From NCBI RefSeq assembly GCF_017893945.1, contig NZ_CP054257.1, positions 1,240,001 to 1,304,000 of the forward strand: DNA of 64,000 bases, written 5' to 3'. The stretch is from Treponema parvum (GTDB lineage: Bacteria; Spirochaetota; Spirochaetia; Treponematales; Treponemataceae). This document shows, in pieces, positions 51,284-60,273 of this stretch. The notes beneath the pieces are model-generated. The model was given only the letters and a program-made list of their open reading frames with translations, searched no databases and was not told the origin of the DNA. The position numbers and the translations under genes are program-made. Position 1 is the stretch's first letter. Each line of letters begins with the position of its first letter.

Positions 51284-53196
51284 TAGTTGAAATGAAAAAA
51301 GTCTCTCTTGTAATGCTGAAAAAAGAACAGGAAAAGGCTTTGAAAAAACTTCGCTCCGTCGGAGTTTTGCATCTTGAAGAGCTTGAAGGAAGCGGAGAAA
51401 GATTTACCCAGTTAAGAACTTCGTTTGAACTGTGCAGAAATGCCGTAGGAATTTTATCCGAAGTAAAACTGCCAAAAAAAGCGGGGTCGGTAGAACATTC
51501 TCTTTCCGATGAAAAACTCAAACTTTTAAGCGCTGAAATTACCGAAGGCGCCGAAAAGAAAAAGTCTCTTTCCGAGCTTGTAAGCCAAAGCGAAGCCGAA
51601 CTTGACAGGCTTGCATCGTGGGGAGAGGTGGATCCTTCGGATTTTGATTATCTTTCGGAAAAAGGAATTTATCTTTCGCCTTATGAAATTCCTCAGGACA
51701 AATGGAATTTAATAGACAAGGATGTAAAAACTTTAACCGTAAACCGTGATAAAAACAGGATAAGGTTTTTATTTGTCGGCGACGAAAAGAGTGACGAGCG
51801 TCCTTCAGGCCTTCCGCCTGAAGCTTATGCCGTTCCCATGCCTTCGATGTCGACTAAAAACTTAAAAATGCAGATCGAGTCGTCAAAAAAACAGATAGCG
51901 GCCATTGAAGCTGAAGAAGTCAAAAAAGCGGTGTATGTTTTTGCACTAAAAAAATACGGCGCGCGATTGCAGCAGGAAATGGAATTCGAAACCGTAGTTT
52001 CCGGCATGGGTAAAGAGGACGACAATACCAACGGCGTCCCTTTGGCATGGGTTTCGGGCTTTGCGCCCGTTGACAGCATCGATGCGCTTAAAAAGACCGC
52101 CGCAAAGGAAAATTGGGCGCTTTCCGTTACGGAGCCGGAATCTGACGACATGGTTCCTACGAAGCTTAAAAACAATAAATTGGTAAGTTTAATTTATCCT
52201 TTGACCGACTTTTTGGGAACCGTACCCGGATATTACGAATATGATATTTCAGGCTGGTTTTTGCTGTTTTTTACCGTCTTTTTCGGAATGATTTTCGGAG
52301 ACGCAGGCTACGGTCTTTTGCTTACCGCTTCCGCATTGATAGGAATATTTATTTCGCTTGCGAAGAAAAAAAGAGTGGATCCGTTTTTAGGACTTTTGCT
52401 CTTGGTAAGCCTTGCGACCGTCGCTTGGGGAACGGTAACGTGTACGTGGTTCGGTTTGCGTATGGATCAAATTCCCGATGTGCTTAAGAATTTGTCTGTA
52501 AAACCGCTTTCAAACGCTTTTGTTTCCGATTATTCGGGAAAAAAGGGCGTAACTACGGTTACTCAAAACCTTCAGATATTCTGCTTTTCCATAGCCGTCC
52601 TGCAGCTTTCGTTAGCGCACGTAAAGGCGATGATAAAAAACATCCGGTCTCTGAAGTTTTTTGGAGACTTGGGTTCCATGCTCATGATATGGGGAATGTT
52701 TTATGTCGTCCTTTCAATGGTTGTGGACGCAAAGATATTCAGTTTTGACAGGGAATTCTACGGTATTCCTTTGGGGCTTTCATCGGTATGCGCCGTGGGC
52801 GTAGGATTTGCCTTGAGCTTTGTATTTTCCAACTATGCCGGAAATATTTTGGAGTCGGTATTGGAGAGCGTAAAAAACATTATCTCCGTATTGCTCGGCG
52901 TCGTAAACGTCTTTTCGGATATAGTTTCTTACATACGCTTGTGGGCAGTAGCTCTTGCAGGTTCTGCCATATCCGCGACTGTAAATCAGATGGCGGGCCC
53001 CATGTGGGGAAGACTCAGCATGGCCGTCTTTTTTATGATACTTTTGATGTTCGGACACGGCCTTAATATGGTCTTAAATGTACTTTCGGTAATCGTTCAC
53101 GGCGTGCGCTTAAATACGTTGGAGTTTTCAACGCATTTGGGTATGTCGTGGTCGGGATTTAAATATGCGCCGTTCAGTGAGACGGTAATCAAATAA
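51280..53196 (+). CDS. atpI: V-type ATPase subunit I
   Basis: A 638-residue subunit a/I: cytoplasmic coiled-coil half (about 1-310) and a membrane half with about seven segments, including the conserved arginine-bearing helix VNVFSDIVSYIRLWAVALAGSAIS and MILLMFGHGLNMVLNVLSVIVHGVRLNTLEFS. It forms the ion half-channels against the K ring. Confidence 0.95.
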   Translation: MIVEMKKVSLVMLKKEQEKALKKLRSVGVLHLEELEGSGERFTQLRTSFELCRNAVGILSEVKLPKKAGSVEHSLSDEKLKLLSAEITEGAEKKKSLSELVSQSEAELDRLASWGEVDPSDFDYLSEKGIYLSPYEIPQDKWNLIDKDVKTLTVNRDKNRIRFLFVGDEKSDERPSGLPPEAYAVPMPSMSTKNLKMQIESSKKQIAAIEAEEVKKAVYVFALKKYGARLQQEMEFETVVSGMGKEDDNTNGVPLAWVSGFAPVDSIDALKKTAAKENWALSVTEPESDDMVPTKLKNNKLVSLIYPLTDFLGTVPGYYEYDISGWFLLFFTVFFGMIFGDAGYGLLLTASALIGIFISLAKKKRVDPFLGLLLLVSLATVAWGTVTCTWFGLRMDQIPDVLKNLSVKPLSNAFVSDYSGKKGVTTVTQNLQIFCFSIAVLQLSLAHVKAMIKNIRSLKFFGDLGSMLMIWGMFYVVLSMVVDAKIFSFDREFYGIPLGLSSVCAVGVGFALSFVFSNYAGNILESVLESVKNIISVLLGVVNVFSDIVSYIRLWAVALAGSAISATVNQMAGPMWGRLSMAVFFMILLMFGHGLNMVLNVLSVIVHGVRLNTLEFSTHLGMSWSGFKYAPFSETVIK

Positions 53197-53222
53197 CCGC
53201 TTTTGCGGACAGGAGAAAATTT

Positions 53223-53645
53223 ATGAATTTTGGAATGCTTGGAGCTGCTGTTTGTATGGGAATTGCCGCTTTCGGTTCGGCGATGGGGATTGGAATTTCA
53301 GGCCGTTCGGCCATCGGTGCGTGGAAACGCTGCTATTTGAATAATAAACCGGCTCCATTTATTTTAACCGTCTTTGCGGGTGCGCCGCTTACGCAGACGA
53401 TCTACGGTTTTTTGCTAATGCAGACTATGATGTCTTCGCAAAGAGATCCTTGGTTCTTGCTGGGGCTCGGTTTTGCTTCAGGTCTTGCGATGAGCGCTTC
53501 CGCAATCGCACAGGGGCAGGCCGGAGCTGCGGGTTCCGACGCTCTAGGTGAAACGGGAAAAGGCTTTGCACAGTACATTATGGTAGTAGGTCTTTGCGAA
53601 ACCGTCGCTTTGTTTGCAATGGTTTTCTCGATGATCGTCTGTTAA
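53223..53645 (+). CDS. atpK: V-type ATPase membrane rotor subunit K
   Basis: A 140-residue proteolipid of four membrane helices (duplicated hairpin) with GISGRSAIGAWKRC and ALGETGKGFAQYIMVVGLCETVALFAMVFSMIV. The carboxylate in the second hairpin (GLCETVALF) is the ion-binding residue. Last subunit gene; ispG begins 7 bases after it. Confidence 0.95.
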   Translation: MNFGMLGAAVCMGIAAFGSAMGIGISGRSAIGAWKRCYLNNKPAPFILTVFAGAPLTQTIYGFLLMQTMMSSQRDPWFLLGLGFASGLAMSASAIAQGQAGAAGSDALGETGKGFAQYIMVVGLCETVALFAMVFSMIVC

Positions 53646-53652
53646 AAAAATT

Positions 53653-54747
53653 ATGTTTAAATCTCCCCGCCGTGTTGTCATAGGCGGCATGGGAATTACG
53701 AAGTTGATGGAAATAGGGGGGGGCTCTCTCGTTTCCGTCCAAACTATGTGGAAAGAGGGCATCGCCGATATAAACGAAGACGGCGGCGCCCTTGATTCGT
53801 TGATACGCCGTATAGAAATTCTGCAATCCCTCGGCTGCGATATTTTGCGCTTTGCGGTTCCCGATATAAAAAGCGCCGAAGCTCTTTGCCTTATCGCTTC
53901 AAAAACCTCGATGCCGCTTGTGGCGGATATTCATTTTGACTATCGCTTGGCGCTGGAGTGCCTTAAAGGAAACGTTGCGGCGATCCGCATAAATCCGGGG
54001 AACATAGGCAGCCGCAGCAATGTGGAAAAAGTCGTAGAAGGCTGCAGCAGTAGGGGAGTCGCAATACGCATAGGCGTCAACAGCGGGAGCATCCCCAAAG
54101 ATCTGGAGGAAAAGGTTGAAAAAGGCGCTATGAGCCGTGCCGAAGCGCTTTCGGAAGCTGCTGCGCGCGAAGCGGCCGTATTCGACGAACTTAATTTTTA
54201 CAATGTAGTCGTAAGCATGAAGGCTTCTTCCGTAAAAGAAACCGTGGAATCAAACGAGATATTCGCGTCAAAGTACGACATTCCACTGCACATAGGAGTT
54301 ACGGAAGCTGGCCCTCTCATCGCAGGAATTGTAAAAAGCACAATGGCGTTTTCCGCTCTTTTAAACGAAGGAATAGGAAGTACGATCAGAGTGAGCCTTT
54401 CGTCGTCGCCGGAAAATGAAATTATCGCAGGAAAGCAGATTTTAAAGGAATGCGGTAAGAGGCCCGGCGGAGTGGAGCTTGTTTCTTGCCCGCGCTGTGG
54501 CCGCGTGGGCTTCGATGTTCACGCCTTTGTGGCGCGCTGGCAAAACGAGCTTCTTTCAATGCAAAAAGATGTTACCGTCGCCGTCATGGGCTGCATAGTA
54601 AACGGTCCGGGGGAAGGCAAACATGCCGACCTGGGTATCGCAGGCGCCGGAAACAAGGTTATAATTTTCAAACACGGAAAAATAGTGCGAACGATCGACG
54701 CAAAAGATGCCGATAAGGTATTCAGAGAGGAATTGGAATCCCTGTGA
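53653..54747 (+). CDS. ispG: 4-hydroxy-3-methylbut-2-en-1-yl diphosphate synthase IspG
   Basis: Penultimate step of the MEP isoprenoid pathway, converting MEcPP to HMBPP. The 364 residues show LVADIHFDYRLAL, AIRINPGNIG, and the C-terminal 4Fe-4S cysteines in VSCPRCGRVG and AVMGCIVNGPGEGKHADLGIAG. Type I enzyme without the plant-type insertion. Its position 7 bases after atpK makes it a member of the V-ATPase transcript. GTGA overlap with the next gene. Confidence 0.95.
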   Translation: MFKSPRRVVIGGMGITKLMEIGGGSLVSVQTMWKEGIADINEDGGALDSLIRRIEILQSLGCDILRFAVPDIKSAEALCLIASKTSMPLVADIHFDYRLALECLKGNVAAIRINPGNIGSRSNVEKVVEGCSSRGVAIRIGVNSGSIPKDLEEKVEKGAMSRAEALSEAAAREAAVFDELNFYNVVVSMKASSVKETVESNEIFASKYDIPLHIGVTEAGPLIAGIVKSTMAFSALLNEGIGSTIRVSLSSSPENEIIAGKQILKECGKRPGGVELVSCPRCGRVGFDVHAFVARWQNELLSMQKDVTVAVMGCIVNGPGEGKHADLGIAGAGNKVIIFKHGKIVRTIDAKDADKVFREELESL

Positions 54748-55844
54748 AAAATGCAAAAATACTATGGTTCGTCTTTTTTTCTTTATCGGTCTGTTTTGTT
54801 TATTCTCAAAATTTAAAAAAGCCTGAAAAAAAAGACTATCTTCTCCTCATGGAAGCCCAAAGCAAGTACGACGCGCTTGATTACGGCGGAGCTTTAAAAG
54901 ACGCCGTTGAAGCGAAAAAAATCAGAAAAGAGCTTTCCGATTGGCGGGTTTTTACGCTGAAAAAAGCTCTGTCGCCTGCCGCCGTAAGAAAAGCGGGAGA
55001 CCTCATAAGCGACGTGCTTCCGGTGTTGGAATCGAGAAATGAAAAAAACGCCGTAGATATAATAAATTTTCTTGTAGAAATAAAGTCCTTGAATTTTTTT
55101 AATAATTCCGTAAACCGTCTTATCGAATATGTTTCCGAATCGAAGGCTTATCCTGAAGCGGACTATCTTTGCGGCAGAATATATCAGATTGAAGGAGAAT
55201 ATAAGATTGCGATGCAGTTTTACGATACCGCCGTAAAAAATGCGTCATTTCTTGATATTTATTCGGTAAAATACGATATCCTATACAACATGGCCGATAT
55301 CGCCTTTCAGCAGGGGAACACCGACGAATACGAAACTTATCTTTTATCGATCCTTGCGGACGATAACGAACATTACAAGAATAAGACATTTAAGACGGCC
55401 GTTCTGCGGACGATAGGGCTGAAGACGGAAAAAGAACCGCTTAAAAAATTTTTTGAACTCTACCGTGCCGAAAGCCGCTATTTTTACCGAGCGTATTATC
55501 TGCTTTCGGAATTTTATGATAAAAATGGGGATTCGGAAAACGCGCTTTTTATTTCCGCGTTGGGAAGTTTAAGCGTTTTTACGCGCTTATATGAAATAAT
55601 AAAACAGCGCGATCCTCAATACACTTACGCAGGCCTAGCAGACCTTTTTTCAAGAATGCCGCTCTGGGACGACGTAGACGTTTGGGCAAAAGACAATAAT
55701 ATTTGGGACATGTTTTTTAATTTTATTCAGCTGGCAAAAAAAAGAGGCGGCGACCTGTTTGCGGTTCAGTTTTTAAATGTCATAAAAGAATCCGCGCCTG
55801 AAAAGTATTGGCGGGACAGGGCGGCGACGCTCCTGGCCGAATGA
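54744..55844 (+). CDS. Exported helical-repeat protein of unknown function
   Basis: A 366-residue protein with GTG start and signal peptide (AKILWFVFFSLSVCFVYSQ). The mature part consists of paired helices of TPR/Sel1 type (LMEAQSKYDALDYGGALKDAVEAKKIRKE, IYQIEGEYKIAMQFYDTAV, NMADIAFQQGNTDEYETYLLSILA, YYLLSEFYDKNGDSENALFISALG). Such proteins usually bind partners in the periplasm. The last gene of the V-ATPase/ispG transcript, coupled to ispG. Confidence 0.75.
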   Translation: MKNAKILWFVFFSLSVCFVYSQNLKKPEKKDYLLLMEAQSKYDALDYGGALKDAVEAKKIRKELSDWRVFTLKKALSPAAVRKAGDLISDVLPVLESRNEKNAVDIINFLVEIKSLNFFNNSVNRLIEYVSESKAYPEADYLCGRIYQIEGEYKIAMQFYDTAVKNASFLDIYSVKYDILYNMADIAFQQGNTDEYETYLLSILADDNEHYKNKTFKTAVLRTIGLKTEKEPLKKFFELYRAESRYFYRAYYLLSEFYDKNGDSENALFISALGSLSVFTRLYEIIKQRDPQYTYAGLADLFSRMPLWDDVDVWAKDNNIWDMFFNFIQLAKKRGGDLFAVQFLNVIKESAPEKYWRDRAATLLAE

Positions 55845-55937
55845 ATGTTTTGACAGCATTCTGCAGGGCGCAAAACTGACCGTTCGGCGTTATGGCTGCG
55901 GCGTTCGGCGGTTGCAAAACACCGCGCCACTTGCCCG

Positions 55938-57521
55938 TCAATAGTGAAGGCCTACGCCTATTTCAATTTCGTATTTTGAAACTTCCTTTCGCCAATCCTT
56001 GTTTATGTAACTTGACGGAACTATAATCCGGCCGAGGTCGATTCCCGCGCTTGCACGCACGACAAGACTTCTCCATTTTTTTGGGAATACTAAAAATTCC
56101 AAACCGCCGGCATAGAATCCGTCCTTAAACCAAAGATGCGTGTTCGTGGCCTTGTTTCTGAGCAATGCGAAATCAAAGAAAGGCGCTATCTGCAATTCAC
56201 AGTCGAATACGCGCAAGAAACGCAGATGCTTTGAATCGCTGAAGTTAAACGTAAATATATGAAACGGCATATCCATGTTTACTACGATGGCGCTGTCCGG
56301 ACGCGTCGCATAGTGAGAGTCGATTTCAGGATCTCCGGTAGAATATTTTTGATCGTCCTTTATTCCTCTTAGCCTTCCGCCTATCTTTGTTGTGCTGTTT
56401 TTGCTGGCAAAGGCATATGCATCCATGTTCATTCCGAGATATTTAAAGGCTAAAAATATTTTGGCCTCGCCTGAAACGAACGGAACTATGTCGTAACGCT
56501 GGGTATTGTAACCGATATATTGGTCGAATTTTAGTGAAAGCCCGCGGCGGAAATTTCCGTACCAGTTCACGCGCTCCGTCGAAAGTCCGTGACCGATTTT
56601 GTAAAATGGACTTGACAGATCGTCGTTGTTTTTGTCGATTCCGTCAGTATCCCAGTTATATGTTGCGGATATCAAGGGCGTATAGTAGACCTTGCCCCAG
56701 TTGTCTATTTCATGCAAGGTTATGGGTATGGCAAATTCCGCATATTCGGTATAGTAAAACTCGTCGCCGTATTTTATATAATCAAAATCATGAGCTGTAG
56801 ATTGTTTGAATGTCCAATCAAGAGAAAACTTGTCAAACGGCAGGCTTAAGACTATTCCCGTAGAGACATTCCATTCGGGCGTATCTTCGCCCACCGTAAA
56901 CGACGCTGCCCACGAATTTATCCATTTCGCTTTGAACACTCCTGCAGGAAAGGGAATGGCGAAATCTGCGGAAAGTCCGAAAACATAGTCTTTGCCTCTG
57001 TCTTCGTCGTCGGTTTCAATGGCGAACGATATGTCGCCGGACAATTCTTCCATGGAGCCTAAAAAATTTGTGTCCTTTACTTTGAGTTTCAGATTTGTTC
57101 CGCTGTTGGAATTGTATTTGGGGTAGGGAACTACTAATAAATGGTGGGAATCCACCGTAGTAACCGTTATGTGCACCAAATAAAGACCTTCTTGTTCAGG
57201 CCGAGAGTTCAGTGTCCCAGTATCGCCGCTCTCTTTATCGTTCTGCGGAGTTTTGTCCGGCGCCGTAATAGTAAAATCCAGCGTTGCAGATTCGAAAATC
57301 CGTTCGTTGTAAAACCTTTGCTGCAAATCGCGAAAATAATTCATAAATTCCTGTTCGGAAGTGAAAACGCGTTTTTTATCTATTTTTATATTCTCTTCGA
57401 TGGAATATTTCCATGTTGCTCCTGTGATATTGTATGTTACCGTTTCGATTTTATACTGCTGTGCAAAAACGACCGAAAAAGTCAGCAAGGCCAAAAAAAC
57501 AAGGAATTTACGTTTCATCAA
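55938..57521 (-). CDS. Outer-membrane beta-barrel protein of Omp85 type with one POTRA-like domain
   Basis: A 527-residue protein with a signal peptide ending VFAQ. Residues 20-135 have POTRA-like secondary structure (YKIETVTYNITGATWKYSIEENIKIDKKRVF, QEFMNYFRDLQQRFYNERIFESATLDFTI). From 140 on, repeated amphipathic strands form a barrel (NLKLKVKDTNFLGSMEELSGDISFAIE, RGLSLKFDQYIG, GLEFLVFPKKWRSLVVRASAGID), ending with GVGLHY. The final aromatic residue fits the BAM signal. Length is well below BamA, so TamA-like or a two-partner transporter is possible. It starts within the sugar-transferase stop (4-base overlap), linking it to envelope polysaccharide export. Confidence 0.7.
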   Translation of the reverse strand: MMKRKFLVFLALLTFSVVFAQQYKIETVTYNITGATWKYSIEENIKIDKKRVFTSEQEFMNYFRDLQQRFYNERIFESATLDFTITAPDKTPQNDKESGDTGTLNSRPEQEGLYLVHITVTTVDSHHLLVVPYPKYNSNSGTNLKLKVKDTNFLGSMEELSGDISFAIETDDEDRGKDYVFGLSADFAIPFPAGVFKAKWINSWAASFTVGEDTPEWNVSTGIVLSLPFDKFSLDWTFKQSTAHDFDYIKYGDEFYYTEYAEFAIPITLHEIDNWGKVYYTPLISATYNWDTDGIDKNNDDLSSPFYKIGHGLSTERVNWYGNFRRGLSLKFDQYIGYNTQRYDIVPFVSGEAKIFLAFKYLGMNMDAYAFASKNSTTKIGGRLRGIKDDQKYSTGDPEIDSHYATRPDSAIVVNMDMPFHIFTFNFSDSKHLRFLRVFDCELQIAPFFDFALLRNKATNTHLWFKDGFYAGGLEFLVFPKKWRSLVVRASAGIDLGRIIVPSSYINKDWRKEVSKYEIEIGVGLHY

Positions 57522-58936
57522 TAAGCACCTTTACCTTTGAGCACTACCCAAATGGTTTTTATAATTATCCAGATGTCAAGCCATACCGACCAGTTTTGTA
57601 TATAGTATGTGTCGAGCGTTATGCGCTCTTCATAGCCTGTGTCGGATCTTCCCGAAATTTGCCACATACCGGAAAGGCCGGGTTTTACCGAGAGAATAAA
57701 GTCTGAAAATTTTCCGTATTTATCGAGTTCGGATTCCGTTACGGGACGCGGGCCTACAAAGCTCATTTCCCCGAATAAGATATTCCACAATTGAGGAATT
57801 TCATCAAGGCTTGACCGTCTTAAAAATTTACCCAGCTTAGTCACACGCGGATCGTTTGTGAATTTTCTGTCTTTTTCCCATTCAAGGCGCATTTCAGGAC
57901 TTTCGGCCAGAATCTTATCAAGCATCTTGTCGGCGTTAACAACCATCGAACGGAATTTCCAGCACTTGATTTCCTTTCCGTCTTTTCCGACTCTCTTGTG
58001 CCCGTAAAAAACAGGCCCCTTGGATGTAAATTTCACCGCCAGGCCTATGATCAGCGTAAGCGGGATCACAAGAGGCGACGACACTATCAGCAAAAAAATG
58101 TCTATGGCGCGTTTGGCGAGCAGGCATTCGGGTTTTGTCAGATTATGTGTAATCGAAAAACCCAAAATGCCGCCGAGTTCTCGTGCGTGCATATTTCCAA
58201 TGATGGGTTGGACTTTGGGAAGATATATGGTGTAACGGTAGTTTGTCCTTATGTCGGGCGTTTCATCGGTATAATCGCACAGTATGGCTACTTTTATTCC
58301 GAGTTCCCGGATCATCTGCTTTACTTCATCGGAATTTGAAAAGATAGGGACGCCTTTAAAATTCTGTCCTTGCCTTGCTTCACTGTTTATTATTACAGCC
58401 GGTTTATAGCCGAAATTTGGACATTTTAAAAGCCTGGATACCACAAAATCGCCGCTGTCTCCGGAAGCGTAAATCACGGCGGGAACTCCCCACCAAGATC
58501 TCTTTGCAAACATGTGCCGCGACAGTTCGCGCATGGCGGGAAGTAAAAAAGCCGCCACGGGAGCCGCCAAGATTAACGCTATGATGATTGCGGTTCTTTC
58601 GTCGGATTCTACCGAAATCGACACGGCAATGCCTATAAAGCTGAAAGTAGAGCATATGGCAAGATGACGCACTTCGTCGGCAGGATTGAGCATTATGCCC
58701 GGATACAGGTTTGCAAAATAAAAGACGATAAGTATGAACGGAAGATAAATAGAATATGTGACGAACGAGCGGAAATTTATCAGGGAATGATTTACGGCGT
58801 TTATTATAAAAAACGTAGTGCATATGCAAAGCATGATCGTGATGCAGTCAACGATCATGAGCGCTATTCCTGAGGAAAATGAACTTGTCCGTCTGTATTT
58901 TTGATGAAAGATTGCTTTGTATTCGTCTGTTGTCAT
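57518..58936 (-). CDS. Polyprenyl-phosphate sugar-1-phosphate transferase (WbaP type)
   Basis: A 472-residue protein: about five N-terminal membrane helices (SSGIALMIVDCITIMLCICTTFFIINAV, FVTYSIYLPFILIVFYFANLYPG), a Rossmann-like middle domain and a C-terminal bacterial sugar transferase domain (KRAIDIFLLIVSSPLVIPLTLIIGLAVKFTSKGPVFYGHKRVGKDGKEIKCWKFRSM, FLRRSSLDEIPQLWNILFGEMSFVGPRPV, KPGLSGMWQISGRSDTGYEER). It starts polysaccharide units on undecaprenyl phosphate. The DE pair in SLDEIPQL and the PRP motif are intact. A palindrome lies 16 bases upstream. Confidence 0.92.
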   Translation of the reverse strand: MTTDEYKAIFHQKYRRTSSFSSGIALMIVDCITIMLCICTTFFIINAVNHSLINFRSFVTYSIYLPFILIVFYFANLYPGIMLNPADEVRHLAICSTFSFIGIAVSISVESDERTAIIIALILAAPVAAFLLPAMRELSRHMFAKRSWWGVPAVIYASGDSGDFVVSRLLKCPNFGYKPAVIINSEARQGQNFKGVPIFSNSDEVKQMIRELGIKVAILCDYTDETPDIRTNYRYTIYLPKVQPIIGNMHARELGGILGFSITHNLTKPECLLAKRAIDIFLLIVSSPLVIPLTLIIGLAVKFTSKGPVFYGHKRVGKDGKEIKCWKFRSMVVNADKMLDKILAESPEMRLEWEKDRKFTNDPRVTKLGKFLRRSSLDEIPQLWNILFGEMSFVGPRPVTESELDKYGKFSDFILSVKPGLSGMWQISGRSDTGYEERITLDTYYIQNWSVWLDIWIIIKTIWVVLKGKGAY

Positions 58937-58951
58937 AAAATCCTATTGGGA

Positions 58952-59086
58952 ACCTCTAAAAACTGCAGTTTTTAGAGGTAACTGCGGCTCATGAGCCGTT
59001 AAAACGCGATGCTGTAACTCTCGATAATACAGCGGGTTACAACTCGTCAAAATCTCGAAAAAAAAAATCGCTAAAGGCGAGTTTTT
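58952..59086. repeat. Cluster of four inverted repeats between the sugar transferase and Rpn genes
   Basis: In the 368-base gap 58937-59304, which has no other gene: a 28-base perfect palindrome with half-site CTAAAAACTGC-like arms at 58952-58979; CGGCTCATGAGCCG at 58985-58998; GCTGTA/TACAGC at 59011-59033; and AACTCG/CGAGTT at 59041-59083, ending in TTT and containing a TCGC...GCGA hairpin next to an A-run that could end minus-strand transcripts. A candidate -10 for Rpn (TATAAT, 59193-59198) is further downstream. Confidence 0.7.
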
Positions 59087-59192
59087 CAAAATGTCTTATT
59101 ATTCTATTATACAAAAAAATAGATAAGTGTCTAGTTTTTTATAGACCGGGTGCAAATGTAAATGTATTCCGTACAAATCTCCGCAAGTGTGA

Positions 59193-59198
59193 TATAAT
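59193..59198 (+). promoter_or_regulatory. Candidate -10 box of the Rpn gene
   Basis: TATAAT at 59193-59198 with no convincing -35. It lies about 110 bases before the start codon. Confidence 0.4.
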
Positions 59199-59304
59199 CA
59201 TACAGTGTCTTCGTACGTCCGTGTGCACCCAGCAAATAGAATCGGATTCAAAAGATAGCGCGCCCTAGTAGTTCAGGAAGAAGAAAGGGATTAAGGGTAA
59301 GAAT

Positions 59305-60183
59305 ATGCCAAAACACAACCGCCGATACAAGGATTCGGTCTTTGTTGATCTTTTCAGCACCGACAAAGACGCTAAAGTTAGATTTTTATCTCTGTACAAC
59401 GCTCTGCACGGCACACACCTCGACAGCTCAACCGAACTGAAGCCTCTCAAGCTCGAACAGGCAATGTACACGAAATTGTCTAATGATGTGTCGTGCCTGA
59501 TTGACAACAAGATTATCGTTTTGGCTGAACACCAGTCTACAATCAATGAAAATATGCCTTTACGCTGTCTGCAATACGTAGCCCGCCTGTACGAGCAGAT
59601 TCAAGACCCTAAAGCAAAGTACCACAGAACCCTGCAAAAGATTCCCACGCCTGAGTTCTACGTGTTTTACAACGGCACGGAAAATTATCCCGTAAACAAA
59701 ACGCTGAAACTTTCCGACGCCTACATCGTAAAATCTGAACATGTTCCTCTGGAACTTGCGATAGAGGTGCTCAACATCAATACGGACAAGGCGAATAAAG
59801 TCCTAACGGCTTGCAGACCATTGGAAGAATACAGTATGTTTGTAGAAGCCGTGCGCCGCAATACTGCGCTCGACAAAGAACACGGTTTTGAAAACGCAAT
59901 CAAAGAATGCATACAAAATGACATTTTAAGAGAATACCTGCAACGAAAATCACGGGAGGTTATGAATATGTTATTATCTGAATATGACTACGATACTGAC
60001 ATAGCGGTACAGAGAGAAGAAGCCGGCAAGATAGCATTTGCCGAAGGCGAAGAAAAAGGCTTCTCCGAAGGCTCGCACCAAGCAAAACTTGAAACGGCAA
60101 AGGCGATGAAAACCGAAGGATTTGCTTCCGACTTGATTGCAAAAATTACCGGTTTGGATGAAGAAACCGTAAAAGCCCTATAA
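59305..60183 (+). CDS. Rpn-family PD-(D/E)XK nuclease (PDDEXK transposase-like)
   Basis: A 292-residue protein of the Rpn/YhgA-like family: KHNRRYKDSVFVDLFS, then the nuclease core DVSCLI (D61), VLAEHQS (E75, Q77) and MPLRCLQYVARLYEQI, and a C-terminal helical region ending EGFASDLIAKITGLDEETV with repeated EG motifs. Members cut DNA and stimulate RecA-independent recombination; they are often called transposases but are not proven to move alone. These genes are commonly multi-copy in treponemes. No terminal repeats or target duplications are seen here. Confidence 0.88.
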   Translation: MPKHNRRYKDSVFVDLFSTDKDAKVRFLSLYNALHGTHLDSSTELKPLKLEQAMYTKLSNDVSCLIDNKIIVLAEHQSTINENMPLRCLQYVARLYEQIQDPKAKYHRTLQKIPTPEFYVFYNGTENYPVNKTLKLSDAYIVKSEHVPLELAIEVLNINTDKANKVLTACRPLEEYSMFVEAVRRNTALDKEHGFENAIKECIQNDILREYLQRKSREVMNMLLSEYDYDTDIAVQREEAGKIAFAEGEEKGFSEGSHQAKLETAKAMKTEGFASDLIAKITGLDEETVKAL

Positions 60184-60273
60184 CCGCCGACGCACATAAC
60201 CGGCGCTCAGTATTTGTACCCGGCAAAGCCTCGTCCCTACAGAAAACCGTTTGCGGATTTTGAGCGCAGCGAC

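Noticed and set aside
59305..60183. Complete insertion sequence around the Rpn gene
   Set aside because: No matching terminal inverted repeats on both sides and no target duplication visible; the inverted repeats are on one side only.
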